DNA from: Arthrobacter luteolus NBRC 107841 | GTDB lineage: Bacteria; Actinomycetota; Actinomycetes; Actinomycetales; Micrococcaceae | Direction: 5' to 3' | DNA: 64,000 nucleotides | Assembly: GCF_001552075.1 (NCBI RefSeq) | Contig: NZ_BCQM01000005.1 | Location: 1-64,000, forward strand | In this document: piece after piece, positions 18,604-25,500 of the stretch | How the letters are laid out: every line of letters begins with the position of its first letter | How positions within the stretch are numbered: position 1 is the first letter of the stretch | Program-made: the position numbers and the translations under genes | The notes under the pieces: generated by a model | Databases searched by the model: none | Seen by the model: the letters and a program-made list of their open reading frames with translations, nothing else | Told to the model about the DNA's origin: nothing

Positions 18604-19790
18604 TCGGTGATCTCCATCAGGGAAGGGGCGGTCATGGATTCGTGTGCGGACCCCGGGCCGTCAAAGACGTTCCAGGGCATCAGTTCGTAGCTGTGGTCAC
18701 AGGGCGTCCCGTTGGTAACGAGGTACTCCCCGGTGGTGAGGTCCACACAGCTGGAGAGGATCGTGGACCACTGGCGGCTGGCCGGCCGCCGGGTATCGGG
18801 GTGGGTGCAGACCGACTCGGGGAATCCGAGGTGATCGGACATCGCCGTGCGGATGAGTTTCCTGGCTTCCTCGGTGGAGGCGGCGCTGCGGACTTTTTCC
18901 AGGCCACGCTGGGCCTGGGGAACGCGGAAAAGGGAGTCGACCGAGACCGGCCGGTAGCTCTCGGCGAGCTGCGGAGGGATAAAGGCCTGGTAGTGGTTCC
19001 CGTGTACCAGCAGCCCGTCCTGGGGGTACATCCATCCGTTTCGGCTGGGGGTTGTTTCCACGTCGATGGCGAACCCGGATGAGTGGGAGAGCACGGCGTT
19101 GCTCGCAATGTGAGGTTTGGTGCGGAACAGCACGTTGAGCGCATCGGGAAGCTCCGCCTGGTTCAGCACCAGCCGGCGGATGAACGTCTGGGGCAGCCCG
19201 AGCCCTCCGCCGAAGCGCCCGCCAAGGCCGTTGGCGTTCAACGCAATGCCCGCTGAGTTGGCTCCCTGGCGGCCGATCTGGCCTGCCTCCGCCTGCATGA
19301 TGACAGTTGGCAGCGGGTCCTGGACCACGCGCAGGATGACGGCGGTTTCCTGGGTGCCGTAGCGCCAGTCCCAGTTCTGTCCGACGTACATATGGCCGTC
19401 GCCTGCGGCGCCGTCGGTGAGGACGAACGTGGTGCACCCGTCGACGTCGTCGCGTTCCTCGGGCACAGGGGCCGGCGGTGTCGCACCGGCGTCGTAAATG
19501 ATCTCGCCGCGGACATTGAGCACCATGATGTCCAGGACATCCCTGCCGCTGCCTGCCGCGAGGCCTTCCACCTCCTCCATCAGGTCCGGGGCGGTGGAGG
19601 TGCACAGCTCAAGCCAGCCCCGGGCCTTGGCGCGCAGCTGGTCCCAGGTGAGTCCCGTCTGGGCTGCGAGGGCTTCGCTGTAATAGCCGATCGAGCGGGT
19701 AATCAGGTCTTCCGCAGCGGCGCCGTACTGCCTGCCCCGTTCGAAGGGACTGCCCGAGACTTCAATAACCCGCAGTGCGGAGCGACTCAT
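18600..19790 (-). CDS. C45-family self-processing amidase/acyltransferase
   Basis: An Ntn-hydrolase-like protein of 396 residues related to acyl-CoA:6-aminopenicillanate acyltransferase. Cys119 in DVDGCTTF would be the autocatalytic cleavage site and N-terminal nucleophile. Family motifs FERGRQYG, LNVRGEI and GQNWDWR are present. There is no signal peptide, so it should act in the cytoplasm on imported substrate. It is first in the operon with a peptide-type ABC importer and divergent from an RpiR regulator. Relatives hydrolyse penicillin V, N-acyl homoserine lactones or peptide conjugates; which applies here is unknown. The ATG at 19788-19790 is preferred over an in-frame codon 33 bp upstream. 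Confidence 0.87.
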   Translation of the reverse strand: MSRSALRVIEVSGSPFERGRQYGAAAEDLITRSIGYYSEALAAQTGLTWDQLRAKARGWLELCTSTAPDLMEEVEGLAAGSGRDVLDIMVLNVRGEIIYDAGATPPAPVPEERDDVDGCTTFVLTDGAAGDGHMYVGQNWDWRYGTQETAVILRVVQDPLPTVIMQAEAGQIGRQGANSAGIALNANGLGGRFGGGLGLPQTFIRRLVLNQAELPDALNVLFRTKPHIASNAVLSHSSGFAIDVETTPSRNGWMYPQDGLLVHGNHYQAFIPPQLAESYRPVSVDSLFRVPQAQRGLEKVRSAASTEEARKLIRTAMSDHLGFPESVCTHPDTRRPASRQWSTILSSCVDLTTGEYLVTNGTPCDHSYELMPWNVFDGPGSAHESMTAPSLMEITE

Positions 19791-19826
19791 GTGTACTGCC
19801 TGCCTTCCGAACGGCACCTGCAAGCC

Positions 19827-19843
19827 GTTACAATGTGTTACAA
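19827..19843. repeat. Two helically phased GTTACAA repeats in divergent promoter
   Basis: GTTACAA occurs at 19827-19833 and again at 19837-19843, exactly 10 bp apart, that is on the same face of the helix. A third copy is at 19927-19933. The site is in the 100-bp gap between the C45 gene and the RpiR regulator gene, where both promoters must lie. A regulator-binding role is inferred. Confidence 0.5.
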
Positions 19844-19890
19844 AAATTGGACGATACGGGATGGACCGTTACGTGGATTCACATCTTGGA

Positions 19891-20793
19891 ATGAATGATA
19901 CACAGACCGTGACGGAAGTAACAGAAGTTACAACCAACTCGGGGCTGACCCAGCTGCGCATGCGGGTCCGCAATCTCTGGGCGGATCTGTCGCGGGCCGA
20001 GCGCACTGTCGGCACTTTCCTGGCCAACTGCAGCCCCGAGCGGCTGCTGTACGCCAGCGCGCAGGAGCTGGGTGCGGACAGCGGCACCAGCAGCGCCACG
20101 GTGGTGCGGACGGTTCAGTCCCTGGGTTACGCGGGCCTGCAGGAACTCAAACGGGACATCGCCACAGTGTTCGGCTCCAGCGTGGCGCCCGAGGTCCGGC
20201 TTCAGCAGCGCATCGACCACATGGGTGCGGGGCTGGCCGACATCTCAGACCGCGTCTGGGCTGAGGCGTCAGACCGCATCGCCCTCGGGGCGCAGACGGC
20301 CCAGCTGGACAACCTCGCCGCCGCCGTGGAGCTTCTTATGCGCGGGGAGCTCATCCTGACCTACGGGATCGGTACGTCCGGAATCGCGGCCTCCAATCTG
20401 GCCCTTCGGCTCAACCGCATTGGACGCAGCGCGCGGGCCGTCGCCAATGACGGATTCCGGCTGGCGGACGATCTCCTGCAGCTGCGCGGCAAGGACGTGG
20501 TGGTGGTCTTCGCCCCCGGCCGGGTGACGCGGGACGCGGAAGTGCTGATGCAGCGTGCTGCCACCGTCGGCGCGGCCGCCATCCTGGTGACCGACGAGCC
20601 GGACTCCCGCCTGGGTGCCCGCGCGAGCGTGCTTCTGCTGGCACCCCACACGCCCACCGGCATGACCAGCGAGGCGCTGCTTTCCATCATTGTCAGCGAC
20701 ATTCTGGTGCAGGCACTGGCCTCCGTGGACCGGGAACTCGCCGTGGAATCCTCCCACCAGCTCACGAACCTGCGCGAGGAACTTGGCTATTAG
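19891..20793 (+). CDS. MurR/RpiR-family transcriptional regulator
   Basis: About 300 residues with an N-terminal RpiR-type HTH (LSRAERTVGTFLANC, then SGTSSATVVRTVQSLGYAG) and a C-terminal SIS phosphosugar-binding-like domain (LILTYGIGTSGIAASNLALR, then GKDVVVVFAPGRVTRDAEVL). RpiR proteins usually repress the adjacent catabolic operon until a ligand binds. It is divergent from the C45/ABC-importer operon. The start is uncertain: ATG 19891 is chosen, but ATG 19861 and GTG 19909 are in frame. A palindrome at 19918-19931 lies just inside the proposed coding start. Confidence 0.85.
   Translation: MNDTQTVTEVTEVTTNSGLTQLRMRVRNLWADLSRAERTVGTFLANCSPERLLYASAQELGADSGTSSATVVRTVQSLGYAGLQELKRDIATVFGSSVAPEVRLQQRIDHMGAGLADISDRVWAEASDRIALGAQTAQLDNLAAAVELLMRGELILTYGIGTSGIAASNLALRLNRIGRSARAVANDGFRLADDLLQLRGKDVVVVFAPGRVTRDAEVLMQRAATVGAAAILVTDEPDSRLGARASVLLLAPHTPTGMTSEALLSIIVSDILVQALASVDRELAVESSHQLTNLREELGY
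19918..19931. promoter_or_regulatory. GTAAC-N4-GTTAC palindrome, candidate RpiR operator
   Basis: A perfect inverted repeat, GTAAC-AGAA-GTTAC, near the 5' end of the regulator gene. It shares the GTTAC core with the phased repeats at 19827-19843. Symmetry and clustering fit an autoregulatory operator. Its place inside the proposed frame may mean that translation starts further downstream. Confidence 0.4.
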
Positions 20794-20907
20794 GGACGCT
20801 CCGGGCACCGTCTTCAATCCGGCTGCGGGCGTTCACATCCGTCCGCAGGCTGTGTAACCTCGGGTGCACCGCAGCCAAAGCTGGCCCCTGATCAAAGGAG
20901 ATCACCC

Positions 20908-22485
20908 GTGCCCAACCTCGCCGGAATCCTGACCGACACCGCTGCCCGCGCACCCGGAAACACCGCCCTGAAACTCGATGACACAGTGATCAGCTATTCG
21001 ATGCTGAACGCGATGAGCGCCAAGGTGGCCGGCCTCCTGCGCGCCCGCGGCGTGCAGCGCGGGGACCGGGTGGCACTCATGATGCCCAACATCCCCCCGA
21101 TGGCATCGGTCTATTACGGAGTGCTGCGCTACGGAGCCGTCGTCGTACCGATGAATCCCCTGCTCAAGGCCCGCGAGGTGGCCTACACGCTGCAGGATTC
21201 CGGTGCGGCCCTGCTGTTTGCCTTTGAACTGATGCTTCCGGAAGCCTCTGCAGGGGCCGAGGAAGCCGGCGGGGTGGACGTGATCCCGGTTAACGCGGGC
21301 AGCTTCCGGCAGCTGCTGGCGGACACCGACGCGGACGACGCGGTGACGGAGGTCGACGGCGGGGACGTCGCCGTCGTGCTCTACACCTCCGGCACCACCG
21401 GCCGGCCCAAGGGTGCGGCACTGACGCACAATAACCTGCGCAGCAACGCCGAGGTGGCCCGGGATCTGGTGGGCATCAAGGAATCGGACGTGATCTTCGG
21501 CGGCCTGCCCTTCTTCCACGTCTTCGGGCAGACCGCCGCCCTGAACGCAGCCGTGCTGGCCGGTGCCGCCATCAGCCTGCTCCCCCGGTTCGACGCCGGG
21601 CAGGCACTGGACATCATCGAGCGTGACGCGGTGACGCTCTTTGAGGGGGTGCCCACCATGTATATCGGCATGCTGCGCCACCCGGCCGTGGCAACCAGGA
21701 ACCTCACCTCCCTGCGCCAGGCCATTACCGGCGGGGCAGCGATGCCACTGGAGGTCCTCCGGGAGTTTGAGGACGTGTTTGGCGCGGAGCTGCTGGAAGG
21801 CTACGGCCTGTCCGAAACCTCTCCGATCGTGTCCTTCAACCTTCCCGGCGGCGAGCGCCGTCCCGGCTCCATTGGCAGGCCCGTCTACGGGATGGAGGTG
21901 CGGATGCTCGACGACGCCGGCCACGACGTGCCGGTCGGCAGCATCGGTGAGCTCTCGGTCCGCGGACTCGGCGTGATGAAGGAGTACTGGAACAATCCCG
22001 AGGCCACGGCTGCTGCCATTCCGGATGGCTGGTTCCGCACCGGTGACCTCGCCCGGTTCGATGAGGAAGGCAACATCTACATCGTCGACCGGAAGAAGGA
22101 CATGATCCTGCGCGGCGGCTACAACGTGTATCCGCGCGAGGTGGAGGAGATCCTGTACGAACATCCCGCGGTTGCGGAGGCCGCCGTCGTCGGGGTGCCG
22201 GATGAGCTCAACGGCGAGGAAGTTGCAGCCGTCATCGGACTCAAGGAGGAGGCGGTTCCGCAGGACGACACCGGCCGGGAGGCGCTGGCTGCCGAAATCC
22301 TTGAGTTCGCCAAGGACCGCCTGGCAGCGTACAAATACCCCCGCCGGATTGTGTTCACCGGCGAGCTGCCCAAGGGCCCGACCGGCAAGATCCTCAAACG
22401 CGAAATCCAGGTAGAGCCGACACGACCGGCGCAGCCAGCCCGGCAGGGAGCCGGTGAAGCGCAGGCGGACGCCCTGGACGCCTAG
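20908..22485 (+). CDS. Long-chain fatty-acid-CoA ligase-like AMP-forming enzyme
   Basis: An ANL-superfamily acyl-CoA synthetase of 525 residues. Motifs in order: the P-loop-like YTSGTTGRPKGA, GYGLSETSP, GWFRTGDL, the hinge region DRKKDMILRGGYNVYPREVE and the catalytic lysine region PKGPTGKILKR. It activates a carboxylate, probably a fatty acid, to acyl-CoA with ATP and CoA. The GTG start follows AAAGGAG at good spacing. A proline/alanine-rich tail of about 25 residues follows the lysine motif. It is downstream of the RpiR gene but separated by 114 bp, so membership in that regulon is not established. Confidence 0.92.
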   Translation: MPNLAGILTDTAARAPGNTALKLDDTVISYSMLNAMSAKVAGLLRARGVQRGDRVALMMPNIPPMASVYYGVLRYGAVVVPMNPLLKAREVAYTLQDSGAALLFAFELMLPEASAGAEEAGGVDVIPVNAGSFRQLLADTDADDAVTEVDGGDVAVVLYTSGTTGRPKGAALTHNNLRSNAEVARDLVGIKESDVIFGGLPFFHVFGQTAALNAAVLAGAAISLLPRFDAGQALDIIERDAVTLFEGVPTMYIGMLRHPAVATRNLTSLRQAITGGAAMPLEVLREFEDVFGAELLEGYGLSETSPIVSFNLPGGERRPGSIGRPVYGMEVRMLDDAGHDVPVGSIGELSVRGLGVMKEYWNNPEATAAAIPDGWFRTGDLARFDEEGNIYIVDRKKDMILRGGYNVYPREVEEILYEHPAVAEAAVVGVPDELNGEEVAAVIGLKEEAVPQDDTGREALAAEILEFAKDRLAAYKYPRRIVFTGELPKGPTGKILKREIQVEPTRPAQPARQGAGEAQADALDA

Positions 22486-22510
22486 GCTCCTTTCGGACGC
22501 ATCCGGGACC

Positions 22511-23437
22511 CTAGCGGCCGACCTTCCCCATCAGCCCGGCGACTGGACGGAGGAACACCGGCCGGGCAGCAACCCAGGCCACCACCATCAGCACCACCGA
22601 GGCCGCGAAGAACCAGAAACCGGTCCAGCCGGTCCCGTCTGAGGCCGCGTACATGTGGTTCAGGTTCCGCAGCGCGCCTGTGGTGAGCACCAGCGTGACG
22701 TGGACGATGATGAACAGCACAAAAAAGAGCATCACGGGGAAGTGCACTGCCCGCGCGGTTTCGATGCGGAAGTAGCGGTTGATCCGGGATTTGGCCGGCC
22801 AGGACGGAGACATCCGCAGTCCGGAGATGATGGCCAGCGGGGCGGCAATAAACACGACCGCGAAGTAGGAGAGCAGCTGCAGGCTGTTGTAGTTCACCCA
22901 GCCGTTTTCCGTCGGCCACTCCAGCGACGCGTACTGCAGTGCGGTGGAGGCGGCGTTGGGGAACACATCCCAGCTTGTGGGCACCAGCCGCATCCAGTGG
23001 CCGGTGGCGAAGATCAGGACGTAGAAGATCAGACCGTTCAGGACCCAGAGGACGTCCAGGCTGAGGTGGAACCACAGATCCAGGCTCATCTTCTTCGGCT
23101 GGTTCCGGGTGCGGATCAGTCCCTTGTTGTTCCGGGTCCAGGACCCCACCGGCCGCTGTCGGGTCCGGATCAGCCAGCCGGAGCGCACAATCAGCAGGAT
23201 GAGCAGCGAATTGAGGAAATGCTGCCACCCGACCCATGCCGGTATCCCCACCGGAGCACCGCCCGGCAGAGCGGTGGACCCCGGGTACTGGGCGAGGAAA
23301 TCCTGCAGTGCGGGGGTGTCCCGGAGCCAGCGGGCAGCCAGGACGACGCCGGCAAGGACCAGGAGCGCTGCGGGCACCATCCACACCAGCTTCAACCACC
23401 GGGACCGCGGCGCGGTTTTAGCTGCGCTGCGGCTCAT
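22511..23437 (-). CDS. Cytochrome b/b6-domain membrane protein
   Basis: A 308-residue integral membrane protein with five to six hydrophobic helices and histidines at helix ends (GWQHFLNSL, LWFHLSLDVL, ARAVHFPVMLFF, FIIVHVTLV) suited to bind two b-type hemes, as in cytochrome b561 and formate-dehydrogenase gamma subunits. No molybdopterin or iron-sulfur partner gene adjoins in this window. It probably passes electrons between quinol and an unidentified partner. It is convergent with the acyl-CoA ligase gene (25-bp gap). Confidence 0.82.
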   Translation of the reverse strand: MSRSAAKTAPRSRWLKLVWMVPAALLVLAGVVLAARWLRDTPALQDFLAQYPGSTALPGGAPVGIPAWVGWQHFLNSLLILLIVRSGWLIRTRQRPVGSWTRNNKGLIRTRNQPKKMSLDLWFHLSLDVLWVLNGLIFYVLIFATGHWMRLVPTSWDVFPNAASTALQYASLEWPTENGWVNYNSLQLLSYFAVVFIAAPLAIISGLRMSPSWPAKSRINRYFRIETARAVHFPVMLFFVLFIIVHVTLVLTTGALRNLNHMYAASDGTGWTGFWFFAASVVLMVVAWVAARPVFLRPVAGLMGKVGR

Positions 23438-23497
23438 GCGGTGCCTGCCGGCGTCGTCCGGTGCGTGGCTGCGCCGTTGCCGGCGGTTCCCCGCCGG

Positions 23498-23542
23498 ATC
23501 CCAGCCATCCCAGCCATCCCAGCCATCCCAGCCATCCCAGCA
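23498..23542. repeat. Tandem 9-bp repeat upstream of cytochrome b gene
   Basis: ATCCCAGCC is repeated five times; the last unit differs at its final base. It lies about 60 bp upstream of the cytochrome b start codon, in the gap after the EamA gene, that is in the likely promoter or leader. Such simple repeats can change copy number by slippage. Confidence 0.85.
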
Positions 23543-23615
23543 TGGTCAGTCTTCACGGTTCCCCCGTTGGTCTTTGAGCCGCTTTCGTTGCCGGTGAGCC
23601 TACCGGAAACGGAAC

Positions 23616-24632
23616 CTAGGATCGCCGCCGGACGGATATTTGATCCGGCGCTGCGCCTGGCCCGGCTTCCGCTCCGACATCCGGCAGGTCCGTGTGCTTG
23701 TCCGACCGGACCAGGACCAGCCCGGTGACGATCAGGGCGCCGCCGAGCAGCTGGATGGTGCGGGGCAGTTCAGAGAGGAGCAGCCACGCCCACAGCACGG
23801 CAAAAAGCACCTCGGTGAGGGAGACGAAAGAGGCAATCCGCGGCCCGAGCGCGCGGGCGGCGATGATGCCGGTGACGTAGGCCAGCACGGTGGAAAGCAG
23901 CACCAGGCCTATCAGCGGAACCCACCAGCGGGTCACCCAGCCGGCCAGTTCCACATCCGCCGTGCTGAAGCCGGTGGGCAGGAGCCCCGTCAGGCCGAGC
24001 AGCAGCATGGTTCCGGCACCAACCAGCAGCCCGCCGGTGGTCAGCACCAGTGGCGGAAGCGTGTCGTTCTGCTTGGCGGTAATAAAGAAGTACATCGCCA
24101 GGCAGACGGCGGCTGCCAGGCCCCACGCGACGCCGAGGGGATCAACCCGCAGGTCACCACCCAGGTCAAGCACCAGGACCAGCCCGACGACGGCGGCCGC
24201 GGCACCGAGGATGGTGGCGGTCCCGGGGCGGCGGCGGCTGCGGAACCACATCCACAGCACCATCAGCACCGGCGCCAGGAATTCCAGCAGCAGGGCCACG
24301 CCGACGGAGAGGCGTTCCACGGCATTGAAGTAGAAAAACTGGCAACCGGCAACGCCCACCAAGCCGAACAGCCCAATGGTCTTCCAGTTCTGCCGGACCT
24401 GGTACCAGCGGCCGTGAAGGGCGATGAGGGCCGGGACCAGCAGTACCAGGGCGGCTCCGCCCATGCGGAAGGCGACGGCGGTGGCGGGCGTCCAGCCGGC
24501 CTCCATCAGCGACTTGGCGAACGATCCGGAGAGGCCAAAGACGGCGGAGGAAAGGAGGGCGATCAGGATCCCGGAGGCTCCGGCGGCCGCAGCGGGCGGG
24601 AGCGGACGTGCCGCGGATGTGGACTTTTCCAT
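23616..24632 (-). CDS. EamA/DMT-family transporter
   Basis: A drug/metabolite exporter of 338 residues with ten predicted helices in two EamA halves (first half from AVFGLSGSFAKSLMEAGW, second from LGVAWGLAAAVCLAMYFF). The substrate is unknown; relatives export amino acids or metabolites. It is divergent from a CGNR-type regulator, and the shared intergenic region is full of TGTCAC elements, suggesting direct control. A polar tail of about 25 residues follows the last helix. Confidence 0.9.
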   Translation of the reverse strand: MEKSTSAARPLPPAAAAGASGILIALLSSAVFGLSGSFAKSLMEAGWTPATAVAFRMGGAALVLLVPALIALHGRWYQVRQNWKTIGLFGLVGVAGCQFFYFNAVERLSVGVALLLEFLAPVLMVLWMWFRSRRRPGTATILGAAAAVVGLVLVLDLGGDLRVDPLGVAWGLAAAVCLAMYFFITAKQNDTLPPLVLTTGGLLVGAGTMLLLGLTGLLPTGFSTADVELAGWVTRWWVPLIGLVLLSTVLAYVTGIIAARALGPRIASFVSLTEVLFAVLWAWLLLSELPRTIQLLGGALIVTGLVLVRSDKHTDLPDVGAEAGPGAAPDQISVRRRS

Positions 24633-24670
24633 GACGGACCTTTCGAGGAAGACGGCCCGCCCCCATGGAC

Positions 24671-24753
24671 AGTGTCACGAGCAGTGTCACGAGCAGTGTC
24701 ACGAGCAGATCAAAAGCTTGTCACGAGCTAAATGGGCCTATGCTTGTGACACT
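24671..24753. promoter_or_regulatory. TGTCAC repeat array between EamA and CGNR genes
   Basis: Three perfect 12-bp units AGTGTCACGAGC run head to tail from 24671 to 24706. A fourth copy (TTGTCACGAGC) is at 24719-24729 and an inverted GTGACA lies at 24746-24751. The array fills the divergent promoter. I infer cooperative operator sites for the CGNR regulator. Confidence 0.6.
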
Positions 24754-24778
24754 AAGGTGGTCTATGTCAGGAGTCAAG

Positions 24779-25336
24779 ATGGTTTTCACTTATGACACTG
24801 AAGTGGCACTGGCCAGTGCTGCGGCTCTTGTGAACACTGCTTCCGAGGACCCCGATCCGCTCTCCGGTGACGCCGGCCTTACCCGGTTCCTGGACCAGGA
24901 GGGCTTCTCCGGGTCCCGGACCCACACCGCCGCGGAGCTGAAGGCGGTGCTCCGGCTCCGCGAAACCCTGCGGGACCTTTGGGCTGCCGGCGAAGAAGCC
25001 CTGGTTGAAGGCATCAACCGGCTCCTGCGCACCTCCCGCGCGCTGCCCCAGCTGGTCCGGCATGACGGCTGGGACTGGCACCTGCACTGCACTCCCCCGG
25101 AGGCTGCCCTGGCTGACCGGATGGCGACGGAGGCAGCCATGGCGCTTGCCGACGTCGTCCGCGCACGGGAACTGGAACGGCTTCGGGTGTGTGCGGCTTC
25201 CGACTGCAGCGATGTGCTCATTGACCTCTCCCGCAACCGCTCCCGCAGATACTGCGGAACAGGAAACTGCGGCAACCGCGAAAACGTCCGGGCGTACCGT
25301 CTGCGGCAGTCCTCTTCCCTGATGGACACAAAGTAA
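24779..25336 (+). CDS. ABATE/CGNR zinc-finger regulator
   Basis: The 185-residue protein has an N-terminal ABATE-like domain and a C-terminal zinc finger: CAASDCSDVLIDLSRNRSRR, then YCGTGNCGNRENVRAYR, with the CGNR tetrad that names the family. Cysteines of both pairs are present. Proteins of this type are thought to be transcription regulators. The ATG at 24779, preceded by AGGAG, is preferred over an in-frame ATG at 24665, which would run through the operator-like repeats. It is divergent from an EamA transporter gene, the probable target. Confidence 0.87.
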   Translation: MVFTYDTEVALASAAALVNTASEDPDPLSGDAGLTRFLDQEGFSGSRTHTAAELKAVLRLRETLRDLWAAGEEALVEGINRLLRTSRALPQLVRHDGWDWHLHCTPPEAALADRMATEAAMALADVVRARELERLRVCAASDCSDVLIDLSRNRSRRYCGTGNCGNRENVRAYRLRQSSSLMDTK

Positions 25337-25500
25337 CCTTACGAATTGCCAGAAGCGCATTTACCCGCTAAGCTCCGGGCAGTTCCGGGACCCTTCTATG
25401 TCTCCGGAATGCCAACTAAGTCTCGGATTCCCGGCGCTGGTCCAGCAAGACGCACGCCCCGGGCAGCATGAGCGTGGCTCACGTCTGATGGGGGTATTCA

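Noticed and set aside
24665-24778. N-terminal extension of the CGNR protein
   Set aside because: The extension would be translated from operator-like repeats (Ser/Val/Thr repeats), and a good ribosome-binding site lies before the ATG at 24779.
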